This document shows, in pieces, positions 17,659 to 27,497 of a stretch of 64,000 nt of DNA. The stretch covers positions 215,395-279,394 of the forward strand of contig NZ_JAOCAH010000007.1 in NCBI RefSeq assembly GCF_029839275.1, read 5' to 3'. A program made the translations under genes and the position numbers. The DNA is from Pseudomonas sp. GD03944 (GTDB lineage Bacteria > Pseudomonadota > Gammaproteobacteria > Pseudomonadales > Pseudomonadaceae). The notes below the pieces were generated by a model that was not told where the DNA came from, did not search any database, and saw only the letters and a list, made by a program, of their open reading frames with translations. Position 1 is the stretch's first letter. Every line of letters starts with the position of its first letter.

Positions 17659-19632
17659 TCAGCGCGTCATGTGCAGGAAGTGCATGTGGCGTTCGTACTG
17701 GTCGAGGATGTCACCGATCACTTCCTCGCGGTTCCACCCCATGACGTCGTAGTCCTGACCGCCTTCATCAAGGTGCACCTCGGCGCGGAAGTACTTGCGT
17801 TCCTCGCTGGTGTCGTCACGGGTGTCACGCATCACGAAGCTGGGCTGGATCAGCGCCCGCGGGCGCACCTGGTAGTGGAAATCCGCTTCGTCGCCGTGGC
17901 TGACGGTGAGGATCACGCGGCCGTCCTCGCCGCTTTCGACCCGTGCCTCGCGGCCCTGCTTGCGCAGTTCCTCGGCCACCTGCTGGCAGGCGGGCATTAC
18001 CGTGTCGGTGATGAAGCGCGTGACGTGGGCGCGGCGCGGCAGCATGGCGATGCTGCGCAAACGACGCTGCCAGCCGCCCGGGGTGTTGCTGCCGCGGGAG
18101 CTGAGCGCCACCTGCTGACGCAGGCCGCGCTTGGCCGCATCCAGCTGCAGGGCACGCAACAGGCCCCACATCGACGCCATCAGCGCCACCACGAAGGGCA
18201 GGGCGCTGGCGATGGTGGCGGTCTGCAGGGCTTTCAAGCCGTCGGCCAGCAGCAGCGAGATGGCGACCACGGCGATCAGCGACGTCCAGTAGATCCGCTG
18301 CCACACCGGTGTCTGGTCCTTGCCGCCGGAGGCGAGCATGTCCACCACCATGGCGCCGGAATCCGCCGAGGTGACGAAGAACACCACCACCATCAGGATC
18401 GCGATCTGCGACAGGATCATCGAGAACGGGAAATGCTCGAGGAAGGCGAACAGGGCCAGGGCGCTGTCCTTGTCCACGGCCTCGGCCAGCTCGGTGACGC
18501 CCTCCACGAGGATCATGTGGATCGCCGTGTCGCCGAACACCGTCATCCACAGCAGCGTGAACCCGGCCGGGACCACCAGCACGCCCCGGATGAATTCGCG
18601 AATGGTGCGGCCCCGGGAGATGCGGGCGATGAACAGCCCCACGAAAGGCGACCAGGACAGCCACCAACCCCAGTAGAACAGGGTCCAGCCACCGATCCAG
18701 TCGGTCGGCTCATACGCGTAGAGGTTGAAGGTCTTGCTGACGATTTCCGAGAGGTAGCTGCCAGTGTTCTGCACGAAGGTCTGGAAGATGAAGACCGTCG
18801 GACCCAGTACCAGTACCATCAGCAGCAGGCCCACGGCCAGCAACATGTTCAGCTCGGACAGGCGGCGAATCCCCTTGTCCAGCCCGACGACGACGGAAAT
18901 CGTCGCCAGCAGCATGGTGAAGATCAGGACAGCGATCTGCACGGTGGTGGTGGTCGGCACGTCGTAGAGGTGGTTGAGGCCCGTGTTGATCTGCAGCACG
19001 CCGTAGCCGAGCGAGGTGGCGACGCCGAGTACCGTACCGATCACGGCGAACACATCCACGGCATGGCCGATGGGGCCGTAGATACGGTCCCCGATCAGGG
19101 GGTACAACGCCGAGCGCAGGGTCAGCGGCAGGTTATGCCGGTAGCTGAAGTACGCCAGGATCAGCGCCACGATGGCATAGATCGACCACGCGTGCAGGCC
19201 CCAGTGGAAGAAGGTCAGCTTCATCGCTTCCCGGGCGGCGGTCACCGTCTGGGGATCGCCCACGGGCGGGGCAATGAAATGCATGACGGGTTCGGCGACG
19301 CCGAAGAACATCAGCCCGATCCCCATGCCCGCGCAGAACAGCATGGAGAACCAGGTGGTGTTGTTGTATTCGGGCTCGCTGTGGTCGGGGCCCAGTTTGA
19401 TGTCGCCATAGCGGCTGACGGCAAGAAAGACGGTGAAAAGCAGGATCAGGGCCACGGCCAGGACGTAGACCCAACTGGCGTTTCCGATAATCCACGCCTG
19501 GGTGGCGCCGAACACGGACTGGGCATTGTCCTTGAAGGCCGTGCTGTAGATCACCAGGGCGGCGATCAACAGTGTGGAGCCGAAGAAGACGGGTGGGTTG
19601 AGGGTTGAACGGGAAGACAGAGGTGCCTCCAT
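17659..19632 (-). CDS. betT: BCCT family choline/betaine transporter
   Basis: A 657-residue betaine-choline-carnitine transporter. Twelve hydrophobic segments are followed by about 150 cytoplasmic residues, as in BetT-type proteins. Family signatures are GMGIGLMFFGVAEPV and WTLFYWGWWLSWSPFVG, with ARISRGRTIREF after it. It should import choline or glycine betaine, driven by H+ or Na+, for osmoprotection or catabolism. The start at 19632 follows AAGGAG; an in-frame start at 19665 adds eleven basic residues without a ribosome site. The exact substrate among choline, betaine and carnitine is not certain. Confidence 0.88.
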   Translation of the reverse strand: MEAPLSSRSTLNPPVFFGSTLLIAALVIYSTAFKDNAQSVFGATQAWIIGNASWVYVLAVALILLFTVFLAVSRYGDIKLGPDHSEPEYNNTTWFSMLFCAGMGIGLMFFGVAEPVMHFIAPPVGDPQTVTAAREAMKLTFFHWGLHAWSIYAIVALILAYFSYRHNLPLTLRSALYPLIGDRIYGPIGHAVDVFAVIGTVLGVATSLGYGVLQINTGLNHLYDVPTTTTVQIAVLIFTMLLATISVVVGLDKGIRRLSELNMLLAVGLLLMVLVLGPTVFIFQTFVQNTGSYLSEIVSKTFNLYAYEPTDWIGGWTLFYWGWWLSWSPFVGLFIARISRGRTIREFIRGVLVVPAGFTLLWMTVFGDTAIHMILVEGVTELAEAVDKDSALALFAFLEHFPFSMILSQIAILMVVVFFVTSADSGAMVVDMLASGGKDQTPVWQRIYWTSLIAVVAISLLLADGLKALQTATIASALPFVVALMASMWGLLRALQLDAAKRGLRQQVALSSRGSNTPGGWQRRLRSIAMLPRRAHVTRFITDTVMPACQQVAEELRKQGREARVESGEDGRVILTVSHGDEADFHYQVRPRALIQPSFVMRDTRDDTSEERKYFRAEVHLDEGGQDYDVMGWNREEVIGDILDQYERHMHFLHMTR

Positions 19633-19871
19633 TGAGCTGGCTCTCCTTGGTCTGAGTCGTTCCACTTCGTGCTGATCACAATAAGACTAGGCCATATCGT
19701 GGAGCATGAAGGAGCGTGTGGACTCTGGTTTATCGGATGTTCGTCAAGGGCGGTAGGCGCGCAAGTGTACCACTGTTGATAGATCGGGTCTTTTCTGTGC
19801 GTCATATCGATAGTTTTTGTTGCGTTTGGTTCCCTCTTGCCTCGGCGGCCTGGTGCGATGACGAGAGGCTT

Positions 19872-21362
19872 TCAGAGCTGCGTGCGGTATTGCAGGGCCT
19901 CGGCCAGGTGCTGCCGGCCAAGCTCAGGCTGGGCCTGCAGGTCGGCCAGGGTGCGGGCGACCTTCAGCACCCGGTGCGCCGAGCGCAGCGACAAGGCCAG
20001 GCGCTCACAGGCGTTTTCCAGCCACTGCTGGTCGCTGGGGGCCAGCCTACAGTGGGCGCGCAGCCCCGGCAGGTCGAGAAACGCATTGGCCATGCCTTGA
20101 CGCGCCATCTGGATGCGCCGCGCCGCCGCGACCCGGGCGGCGGCCGAAGCCGTGTCGTCGCCGGCCAGGGGCGGGGCGTTCAGGGTGGTGGTTTCGCGGG
20201 CCACGGTGACATGCAGGTCGATGCGGTCCAGCAACGGGCCGGAGAGCTTGCCTCGGTAGCGCTGGATCTGTTCGGTCGAGCAGCGGCAACGGCCACTGGG
20301 GTCACCCAGAAACCCGCAGGGGCAGGGGTTCATGGCCGCCACCAGCTGGAAACGCGCCGGGAAGCGCACCTTGTCGCGGGCCCGGGCGATCACGATATGA
20401 CCGCTTTCCAAGGGCTCGCGAAGAACCTCCAGCACCTTGCGATCGAACTCGGGCAGTTCATCGAGGAACAGCACGCCGTGATGGGCCAGGGTGATTTCGC
20501 CGGGTTGAGGGCGACTGCCGCCCCCAACCAGTGCCGGGCCGGATGCGCTGTGGTGAGGATTTCTGAAGGGTCTCTGCGGCCAGGCTTGTAGCGGTGCGTG
20601 GCTGGTCACGGATTGGATGGCGGCAACCTGCAGGGCTTCCTGTTCGTCCAGTGCCGGCAGCAGGCCCGGAAGGCGGCTGGCCAGCAGGGTCTTGCCGGTG
20701 CCCGGTGGGCCGCTGAACAGCAGGTTGTGCGAGCCGGCGGCGGCCACCAGCAGGGCCTGCTTGGCCGCCACCTGTCCCTGAACTTCCGCCAGGTCAGGGT
20801 AGGGCTGCACCTGACGCAACAGGCCCTGGGCCTGGTAGGGCGCCAGCACGGTGTGGCCATTGAGGTGCGCCGCCACTTCAAGCAGGTGGTCGACGGCGAT
20901 GACCGTCAGCCCAGAGGCCAGGCTGGCTTCCTCGGCATTGGCCAGGGGCACCACCAAGGTGCGCCCGGCATCACGAGCGGCCAGCGCCGCCGGCAGAACG
21001 CCGCGCACCGGGCGAATGGCGCCGGACAGCGCCAGTTCGCCCAGGCACTCCATGGGCTCCAGGGCGGCGATCGGCACCTGGCCGCTGGCGGCGAGGATGC
21101 CCAGGGCAATGGCCAGGTCGAAGCGGCCACCGTCCTTGGGCAGGTCGGCGGGAGCCAGGCTCAGGGTGATACGTCGCTGGGGAAACTCGAACGCACAGTT
21201 GAGGATCGCGCTGCGCACGCGGTCCTTGCTTTCCTTCACGGCGGCTTCGGGCAAACCCACCAGCGCCAGGGATGGCAGGCCGTTGGCCAGGTGGGCTTCA
21301 ACGGTGACAGCCGGCGCGTCGATACCGACCTGCGCGCGGCTGTGGACTATGGCCAGGGACAT
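19872..21362 (-). CDS. comM: YifB/ComM family Mg chelatase-like AAA+ ATPase
   Basis: A 496-residue protein. An N-terminal Lon-substrate-like/ChlI fold (about 1-180) is followed by an AAA+ core with Walker A GPPGTGKTLLASRLPGLLP, Walker B HHGVLFLDELPEF, and a cysteine-rich MNPCPCGFLGDPSGRCRC segment. ComM hexamers act as branch-migration helicases in natural transformation. The ATG at 21362 follows AAAGGAG. It is downstream of ubiK on the same strand with a 50-bp gap. Confidence 0.93.
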   Translation of the reverse strand: MSLAIVHSRAQVGIDAPAVTVEAHLANGLPSLALVGLPEAAVKESKDRVRSAILNCAFEFPQRRITLSLAPADLPKDGGRFDLAIALGILAASGQVPIAALEPMECLGELALSGAIRPVRGVLPAALAARDAGRTLVVPLANAEEASLASGLTVIAVDHLLEVAAHLNGHTVLAPYQAQGLLRQVQPYPDLAEVQGQVAAKQALLVAAAGSHNLLFSGPPGTGKTLLASRLPGLLPALDEQEALQVAAIQSVTSHAPLQAWPQRPFRNPHHSASGPALVGGGSRPQPGEITLAHHGVLFLDELPEFDRKVLEVLREPLESGHIVIARARDKVRFPARFQLVAAMNPCPCGFLGDPSGRCRCSTEQIQRYRGKLSGPLLDRIDLHVTVARETTTLNAPPLAGDDTASAAARVAAARRIQMARQGMANAFLDLPGLRAHCRLAPSDQQWLENACERLALSLRSAHRVLKVARTLADLQAQPELGRQHLAEALQYRTQL

Positions 21363-21412
21363 CGATCACTCCTTTGATCGTGTGCTGTCGCATCCTGCGA
21401 CAGGGTGGTGCG

Positions 21413-21673
21413 TTACTCGCTCGGTGGTGCGCTGCGGGCTTCCAGTTCGGCGACCTTGGCTTCCAGCGCTTCCAGGCGAGCACGGGTGCGGGCTAGGACG
21501 ACCATCTGGCTGTCGAATTCTTCCCGGCTGACCAGGTCGAGTTTGCTGAAGGCGCTTTGCAGCAGGGCTTTGAACTGGGCCTCGACCTCACCGCGCGGCA
21601 GCGGGGAATCGCTGCTGAACAGGCGGGAGGCATGGGCGCCAAGGGCGTCGAGAAAGGCTTTGGGCGGCAGCAT
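21413..21673 (-). CDS. ubiK: Ubiquinone biosynthesis accessory factor UbiK
   Basis: An 86-residue BMFP-domain protein. The N-terminal amphipathic helix (MLPPKAFLDALG, ASRLFSSD) and C-terminal coiled coil (LARTRARLEALEAKVAELEAR) are those of UbiK, which binds the UbiJ/UbiE-type complex and lipids to support aerobic ubiquinone synthesis. The start at 21673 matches the family length; the longer in-frame extension to 21832 is low-complexity and unconserved. It is divergent from glnK, and the intergenic space contains the glnK enhancer. Confidence 0.85.
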   Translation of the reverse strand: MLPPKAFLDALGAHASRLFSSDSPLPRGEVEAQFKALLQSAFSKLDLVSREEFDSQMVVLARTRARLEALEAKVAELEARSAPPSE

Positions 21674-21742
21674 GACTGGGTTCCGGTAATAGACCGGCGG
21701 CAGTGTAGCACGCCCACTTTGGCCGCCCTTGCGTGTGCCGGG

Positions 21743-21792
21743 TGCACGGTTTTCGCGCGCCGCCTCATGGGGCGCTGCACCGTTTTCGTGCG
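21743..21792 (+). promoter_or_regulatory. Two NtrC-like enhancer sites for glnK
   Basis: TGCAC-N7-GCGCG (21743-21759) and TGCAC-N7-GTGCG (21776-21792) fit the NtrC consensus TGCAC-N7-GTGCA with two and one mismatches. Their centres are 33 bp apart, three helical turns. Relative to a start site near 21893 they fall at about -142 and -109, much like the enhancer of enterobacterial glnA. Confidence 0.65.
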
Positions 21793-21866
21793 TTGGCGCT
21801 TGCGCCACGTCGCCATTCGAGGTGCTGAACACCGGTAACGTCCTGAAAAAAGGTGTTTTTCACTGG

Positions 21867-21884
21867 TTGGCAAGCTTTCTGCTT
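21867..21884 (+). promoter_or_regulatory. Sigma-54 (RpoN) promoter of glnK-amtB
   Basis: TTGGCA (with GG at 21869-21870) and a CTGCTT element (GC at 21881-21882), 12 bp apart as required for -24/-12 promoters. The predicted start near 21893 leaves a leader of about 190 nt before glnK. Confidence 0.75.
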
Positions 21885-21886
21885 GA

Positions 21887-22420
<534 letters not shown>

Positions 22421-22457
22421 CCCAAGCCACCGAACCCCACGCCCCAGGAGTTAAACC

Positions 22458-23774
22458 ATGACTCTGCGAAAAATCGCAGGGCTAGGAGCCCTTTTGTCCC
22501 TCGTTTCGCCAGGCCTGGCCCTGGCTGACGAAGCTGTATTGAACAGCGGCGACACAGCATGGATGCTGACAGCCACTGCGCTGGTGCTGTTCATGACCAT
22601 TCCCGGTCTGGCGCTGTTCTACGCCGGCATGGTGCGTTCGAAGAACGTCCTGTCGGTGATGATGCAGTGCTTCGCCATCACCGGCGTCATGAGCATCATC
22701 TGGTTCGTCTATGGGTACAGCCTGGCTTTCGATACCACCGGTATGGAAGCGGGCGTCACCAACTTCAGTTCCTTCGTCGGTGGCTTCGGCAACCTGTTCC
22801 TCGGCAACCTGACCAAGGAAGCGCTGATCGGTGCGTTCCCGGAAAGCGTGTTCATCACCTTCCAGATGACCTTCGCCATCATCACCCCGGCCCTGATCGT
22901 GGGTGCCTTCGCCGAGCGCATGAAGTTCTCCGCCATGCTGATCTTCATGGTCGTGTGGTTCACCCTGGTGTACGCGCCGATTGCCCACATGGTATGGGGC
23001 GGTGACGGCGCACTGATGTGGGACTGGGGCGTGCTGGACTTCGCTGGTGGCACCGTGGTGCACATCAACGCCGGTATCGCGGGCCTGGTGGCCTGTATCG
23101 TCCTGGGCAAGCGCAAGGGCTATCCGACCACGGCCATGGCCCCGCACAACCTGGGCTACACCCTGATCGGCGCCGCCATGCTGTGGGTCGGCTGGTTCGG
23201 TTTCAACGCCGGTTCCGCTGTCGCCGCTGACGAGACCGCCGGCATGGCCATGCTGGTCACCCAGATCGCCACCGCGGCTGCCGCCCTGAGCTGGATGTTC
23301 GCCGAGTGGACCACCCACGGCAAACCGAGCGCCCTGGGCATCGCCTCCGGCGTGGTCGCCGGCCTGGTCGCCATCACCCCTGCTGCCGGCACCGTCGGCC
23401 CGGTGGGCGCCCTGGTCATCGGCCTGGCGTCCGGCGTGGTCTGCTTCTTCTGCGCCACCAGCCTCAAGCGCAAGCTGGGCTACGACGACTCCCTGGACGT
23501 GTTCGGCGTGCATGGCGTCGGCGGCATCGTCGGCGCGCTGCTGACCGGCATCTTCGCGGCCCCTGCCTTCGGCGGGTTCGGTGAAGTGACCAACGTCGCT
23601 CTGCAGCTATGGATCCAGTTCAAGGGCGTCGCCTTCACCGTCATCTACACCGGTATCGTCACCTTCGTGATCCTCAAGGTGCTGGATGTGGTGATGGGCC
23701 TGCGTGTCAGCGAAGAAACGGAGACCGTCGGCCTCGACCTTTCCGAACACAACGAGCGTGGCTACAACCTGTAA
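22458..23774 (+). CDS. amtB: Ammonium transporter AmtB (first copy)
   Basis: A 438-residue Amt/Rh channel with an N-terminal signal peptide (to about residue 22) and 11 transmembrane segments. The pore histidines are in VVHINAG and the later FGVHGVGGIVGALLTG. The phenylalanine gate is probably in ITFQMTFAIITP. The C-terminal tail (GLRVSEETETVGLDLSEHNERGYNL) matches the part that contacts GlnK. CAGGAG precedes the ATG. It imports NH4+ and is regulated by GlnK upstream. A second amt gene follows. Confidence 0.95.
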   Translation: MTLRKIAGLGALLSLVSPGLALADEAVLNSGDTAWMLTATALVLFMTIPGLALFYAGMVRSKNVLSVMMQCFAITGVMSIIWFVYGYSLAFDTTGMEAGVTNFSSFVGGFGNLFLGNLTKEALIGAFPESVFITFQMTFAIITPALIVGAFAERMKFSAMLIFMVVWFTLVYAPIAHMVWGGDGALMWDWGVLDFAGGTVVHINAGIAGLVACIVLGKRKGYPTTAMAPHNLGYTLIGAAMLWVGWFGFNAGSAVAADETAGMAMLVTQIATAAAALSWMFAEWTTHGKPSALGIASGVVAGLVAITPAAGTVGPVGALVIGLASGVVCFFCATSLKRKLGYDDSLDVFGVHGVGGIVGALLTGIFAAPAFGGFGEVTNVALQLWIQFKGVAFTVIYTGIVTFVILKVLDVVMGLRVSEETETVGLDLSEHNERGYNL

Positions 23775-23822
23775 GCACACGGAGTGCGCCCGGACGCCAA
23801 CCCCGGGCGCCTTAAACCGAAA

Positions 23823-23840
23823 CGCGCTGCAAAAAGCGCG
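23823..23840 (+). other. Hairpin between the two amt genes
   Basis: CGCGCT (23823-23828) and AGCGCG (23835-23840) form a 6-bp stem with a GCAAAA loop, 17 bp before the second amt start, without a T tract. It could set relative expression or stability of the two messages. Confidence 0.3.
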
Positions 23841-23857
23841 GCGGCACGAGGTGAATC

Positions 23858-25108
23858 ATGGACAACACAGCATTGACTGCATTGCAGTACGGTTTCGATA
23901 CCTTCTATTTCCTGATCTGCGGCGCCCTGGTCATGTGGATGGCCGCCGGCTTCGCCATGCTCGAAGCGGGCCTGGTGCGCGCCAAGAACACCACCGAGAT
24001 CCTCGTCAAGAACGTGGCCCTGTTCGCCACGGCCTGCGTGATGTACCTGCTGATCGGCTACTACATCATGTACTCCAGCCCGGAAGGCGGCATCCTGCCG
24101 AGCCTGGGTTTCCTGATCGGTGACGAAAACAGCGTCGAATCCGTGCTTGCCGGTGGCGACGATGCGCCGTATTACGCGGCGCGTTCGGACTTCTTCTTCC
24201 AGATCGTGTTTGCCGCGACCTGCATGTCGATCGTCTCCGGTGCCGTGGCCGAGCGCATGAAGCTGTGGGCCTTCCTGGCCTTCGCCGTGGTCATGACCGG
24301 TTTCATCTACCCGGTTCAGGGCTTCTGGAAATGGGGCTCGGGCTTCCTCAATGAAGCGGGTTTCCTCGACTTCGCCGGCTCCAGCGTGGTGCATATGGCC
24401 GGTGCCACCGCTGCCCTGGCTGGCGTGCTGCTGCTCGGTGCGCGCAAGGGCAAGTACGGCGCCAACGGCCAGATCAATGCCATCCCGGGTGCCAACCTGC
24501 CGCTGGCGGCCCTGGGCATGTTCATCCTGTGGATGGGCTGGTTCGGTTTCAACGGCGGCTCGCAGTTGAAGATGAGCACCATCGAAGACGCCAACGCCGT
24601 GGCCCAGGTGTTCGTCAACACCAACATGGCCGCCGCCGGTGGTCTGCTCGCCGCGTTGATCGTGGCCCGCATCCTGTTCGGCAAGGTCGACCTGACCATG
24701 GCGATCAACGGTGCGCTGGCAGGTCTGGTGTCGATCACCGCCGAACCGCTGACCCCGAGCGCGCTGCAGGCCACGCTGATCGGTGGCGTGGGCGGTGTGC
24801 TGGTGGTGTTCTCGATCATCGCGCTGGACAAGATCAAGATCGATGACCCGGTCGGCGCCATCTCGGTGCACGGCACGGCGGGCATCTGGGGCACCCTGGC
24901 GGTCTGCCTGACCAATCCGGACGCCAGCCTCGGTGCCCAGCTGCTGGGTATCGCCTGCATCTTCGCCTGGGTCTTCATCACCAGCCTGATCGTCTGGGGC
25001 CTGATCAAGGTCGCGGTCGGCCTGCGGGTGTCCGAAGAGGACGAATACAAGGGCGTCGACATTGCCGAATGCGGCATGGAAGCCTATCCGGAATTCACCA
25101 AGAACTGA
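23858..25108 (+). CDS. amtB2: Ammonium transporter, second copy
   Basis: A 416-residue Amt protein without a cleavable signal peptide and clearly divergent from the first copy. The pore histidines are in VVHMAGATAALAG and ISVHGTAGIWGTLA. Between TM1 and TM3 it has an extra periplasmic loop (SPEGGILPSLGFLIGDENSV). The tail GLRVSEEDEYKGVDIAECGMEAYPEF retains the GlnK-contact pattern. It lies 83 bp after amtB in the same direction and probably shares the sigma-54 transcript. A tandem amtB1-amtB2 after glnK is, from memory, known in some P. stutzeri strains. Confidence 0.92.
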   Translation: MDNTALTALQYGFDTFYFLICGALVMWMAAGFAMLEAGLVRAKNTTEILVKNVALFATACVMYLLIGYYIMYSSPEGGILPSLGFLIGDENSVESVLAGGDDAPYYAARSDFFFQIVFAATCMSIVSGAVAERMKLWAFLAFAVVMTGFIYPVQGFWKWGSGFLNEAGFLDFAGSSVVHMAGATAALAGVLLLGARKGKYGANGQINAIPGANLPLAALGMFILWMGWFGFNGGSQLKMSTIEDANAVAQVFVNTNMAAAGGLLAALIVARILFGKVDLTMAINGALAGLVSITAEPLTPSALQATLIGGVGGVLVVFSIIALDKIKIDDPVGAISVHGTAGIWGTLAVCLTNPDASLGAQLLGIACIFAWVFITSLIVWGLIKVAVGLRVSEEDEYKGVDIAECGMEAYPEFTKN

Positions 25109-25126
25109 TTCCGGGTGTTTTCGAGC

Positions 25127-25156
25127 AAGGGCGCCTGATGGCGCCCTTTGCTTTTT
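25127..25156 (+). terminator. Terminator after amtB2
   Basis: AAGGGCGCC / GGCGCCCTT stem (25127-25135, 25140-25148) with a TGAT loop, followed by TGCTTTTT. It ends the glnK-amtB1-amtB2 transcript. Confidence 0.9.
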
Positions 25157-25353
25157 CTGACGCCGCGCTAGAATGCGCGCCGTTGGGCAACGCTTCGAAT
25201 GCAGGCAGGCTGTTCGCGCGTGCCCGGCAAGGCCGGAAAGGGACAGTTCGGCAGCTCGACCAGGCGTGGTCATCTGAATTTTTTCCAGCGGTGTACGAAA
25301 CCTTTCACAGCTGGGCTATAACTAACCTGCTTTCGCAAGTCATGAGGTTGAAC

Positions 25354-25677
25354 ATGAGCGACGAAGATCTGGAACAAGACGAGCTGGAAGGCGCAGACGA
25401 GGACGACGGCGAGGAGCTGGCTGCAGCCGATGACGGCGACAGCGGCGACGAAGGCGATGGCGAAGTCGTAGCCACCGGCAAAGGCAAGGCCAAAGCCAAG
25501 GCGGTCGACGTCGACGAACTGCCGAGCATCGAAGCCAAGCAGAAGGAACGTGATGCCCTGGCACGTGCCATGGAAGAGTTCCTGGCGCGCGGCGGCAAGG
25601 TGCAGGAAGTCGAGCCCAACGTGGTTTCCGATCCGCCCAAGAAGCCTGACAGCAAGTACGGCAGCCGTCCTATCTGA
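25354..25677 (+). CDS. sutA: Transcriptional regulator SutA
   Basis: A 107-residue highly acidic protein matching P. aeruginosa SutA in layout. The N-terminal about 45 residues are Asp/Glu-rich and disordered, then a basic linker (GKGKAKAKA), a helix (LPSIEAKQKERDALARAMEEFLARGG) and the tail VQEVEPNV...DSKYGSRPI. SutA binds RNA polymerase and raises expression of maintenance genes in slow growth. The start at 25354 follows GAGG. A terminator follows at 25700. It has its own transcription unit after amtB2's terminator. Confidence 0.92.
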   Translation: MSDEDLEQDELEGADEDDGEELAAADDGDSGDEGDGEVVATGKGKAKAKAVDVDELPSIEAKQKERDALARAMEEFLARGGKVQEVEPNVVSDPPKKPDSKYGSRPI

Positions 25678-25699
25678 TTGCGCTCTGAATGCCGTCTGC

Positions 25700-25726
25700 A
25701 AAAGCCCGCCCTTCTGGCGGGCTTTT
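25700..25726 (+). terminator. Terminator after sutA
   Basis: AAAAGCCCGCC / GGCGGGCTTTT stem (25700-25710, 25716-25726) with a 5-nt loop, 22 bp after the sutA stop. Confidence 0.85.
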
Positions 25727-25805
25727 GCGTTTCTGGGGGAGCGATGGGTGGATGGTTTCGGGTCAGTCGCCGCTGAAGCGCCTCCCGCGGGGTGGTGGGC
25801 TGTTT

Positions 25806-25827
25806 GTGGGAGGGGCTTTAGCCGCGA
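25806..25827. repeat. REP-like palindromic element
   Basis: A 22-bp element of the GGGAGGGGCTTTAGCC type, common between genes in Pseudomonas, just beyond the HAD gene stop at 25832. Only one copy is visible in this window, so the class is judged from memory. Confidence 0.4.
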
Positions 25828-25831
25828 CCCG

Positions 25832-26527
25832 CTACTGCCAGCGCTCGAGCAGGGCGGGCAGGTCCGCCAGGTAGCGGATTTCCCCATCCGGCGCACTGTC
25901 CGTCTCCCAGGGCTTGCCCAGGGGGTTGAACCACACCGCACGCAGCCCGGCGGCTTGCGCACCGGCGATATCGTCGCCGGGGTGGTCACCGATGTGCACG
26001 GCTTGCTCCGCGCCGATGCCGGCGCGTTTCAGGGCTTCCTGGAAGGGCCTGGGGTCGGGCTTGCCGACGCCCAGTTCCTCGGCGCACAGGGCGAACTGGA
26101 AATAGTCCGCCAGGCCCAGACGCCGGACATCGGCATTGCCATTGGTGATCACTCCCAGCAAGTAGCGGTTGGCGAGCTGCTCCAGGGTGGTGACCGTGTC
26201 GGGAAAGAAGGTGATGGCGTGGCGGGCTTCGAGCATCGCATGGAAGGCGCCTTCGGCCATCTGCAACGCCTCTTGGGCGTCGTAACCGACATCCTCCAGG
26301 GCATGGCGCAGGGTGCGCCGACGCAGTTCGCTGAGGCGGTGCCTGAGGCCGGGCTCGCCTTCCAGCAGGCGGTTGCGAATCTGCCCCAGGTGTTCCACTG
26401 GTTGGTTGGCTAGGCGTGGGGCATGGCGGGCGATCCAGTCGCGCATGGCGGCCTCTGCGCCCAGGATCACCGGGCGGTTGTCCCACAGGGTGTCGTCGAG
26501 GTCGAAGGTGATCAGTCGAATGCTCAT
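25832..26527 (-). CDS. HAD family hydrolase
   Basis: A 231-residue haloacid dehalogenase-type phosphatase of subfamily IA. The DxD nucleophile motif is [10 protein letters not shown] at residues 8-17, with [13 protein letters not shown] (motif II Thr) and the later [17 protein letters not shown] (motif IV). It removes phosphate from a small metabolite, perhaps a flavin or pyrimidine nucleotide; substrate not assignable. It starts inside the end of xerC (ATGA overlap at 26524-26527), so the two are translationally coupled at the end of the lysA operon. Confidence 0.9.
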   Translation of the reverse strand: MSIRLITFDLDDTLWDNRPVILGAEAAMRDWIARHAPRLANQPVEHLGQIRNRLLEGEPGLRHRLSELRRRTLRHALEDVGYDAQEALQMAEGAFHAMLEARHAITFFPDTVTTLEQLANRYLLGVITNGNADVRRLGLADYFQFALCAEELGVGKPDPRPFQEALKRAGIGAEQAVHIGDHPGDDIAGAQAAGLRAVWFNPLGKPWETDSAPDGEIRYLADLPALLERWQ

Positions 26528-27420
26528 TCCGCGCTGTCCTTGCGTTTAGCCCGAGGGTGGGCCTTGTCGTAGACGTTCGCCAGGTGCTGGAAGTCCAGGT
26601 GGGTGTAGATCTGCGTGGTGGCGATGTCGGCGTGGCCGAGCAGCTCCTGCACCGCCCGCAGGTCCTGGGACGACTCCAGCATGTGGCTGGCGAAGCTGTG
26701 GCGCAGCATGTGCGGGTGCAGATGCTGACCCAGTTCGCGAACGCCGGCCTGGCGCACCCGCACCTGCACCGCGCGGGGGCCGATACGGCGCCCCTGCTGG
26801 CTGACGAACACCGCGCCGTCGGCGGGGCGGGTCAGTGCACGCAGCGGCAGCCATTGCTCCAGCGCCTCGCGGGCCAGGCGGCCCAGGGGCAGTTCACGGG
26901 TCTTGTTGCCCTTGCCCTGGACCCGCACCAGCCCGGCGGCCAGGTCGAGGCCGTCGAGGTCGAGGCCGACCAGCTCCGAGAGGCGCAGGCCGGAGGAATA
27001 GAAGAGTTCGAGCATGGCCTGGTCGCGGCGGGCGATGAAATCGTCTTCCACGGCACCGTCCAGCAACTGGGCGGTGCGGTCGGCATCTAGGGTGCGGGGC
27101 AGGCGTCGCTCGCCCTTGGGCGGGGTCAGGCCATTGGCCGGGTCATGTTTGCAGTGCCCTTCGCGCACCAGGTAGCGATACAACCCCCGGGTGGCCGAGA
27201 GCAGGCGGGCCAGGCTGCGGCTGGACTGGCCGTCCATGTGCAGGCGCGCCACCAGGCGGCGCAGGCGCTGGGTGTCCAGGCTAGCCCAGTCCTGGAGCTG
27301 TTCGTGCTCACAGAAGGCCAGCAGTCTTTCCAGGTCGCGGCGGTAGCCGTCCAGGGTGTGCGAGGACACCTGGCGCTCGGTGCGCAGGTGGTCGAGGTAG
27401 GCATCCAATTGGGCTTGCAT
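26524..27420 (-). CDS. xerC: Tyrosine recombinase XerC
   Basis: A 298-residue site-specific recombinase that resolves chromosome dimers at dif with XerD and FtsK. The catalytic residues are present: Arg in [13 protein letters not shown], Lys in the [13 protein letters not shown] hairpin, HxxR in [12 protein letters not shown], His in [15 protein letters not shown], and Tyr in that same segment. The ATG at 27420 is the conserved start ([12 protein letters not shown]). It is encoded downstream of DUF484 and overlaps the HAD gene. The gene was once called sss in P. aeruginosa. Confidence 0.95.
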   Translation of the reverse strand: MQAQLDAYLDHLRTERQVSSHTLDGYRRDLERLLAFCEHEQLQDWASLDTQRLRRLVARLHMDGQSSRSLARLLSATRGLYRYLVREGHCKHDPANGLTPPKGERRLPRTLDADRTAQLLDGAVEDDFIARRDQAMLELFYSSGLRLSELVGLDLDGLDLAAGLVRVQGKGNKTRELPLGRLAREALEQWLPLRALTRPADGAVFVSQQGRRIGPRAVQVRVRQAGVRELGQHLHPHMLRHSFASHMLESSQDLRAVQELLGHADIATTQIYTHLDFQHLANVYDKAHPRAKRKDSAE

Positions 27421-27497
27421 GGCGGCTCCCTGCGGGGCGCTGTACAGGCTGTTCGGCCTGCCAGCGGCAGATGGGCTCATCTGCCGGGTGACCGGTT

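Noticed and set aside
25069..25353. Upstream extension of the sutA frame
   Set aside because: It runs through the amtB2 end and its terminator; the ATG at 25354 has a ribosome site and the conserved SutA N-terminus.
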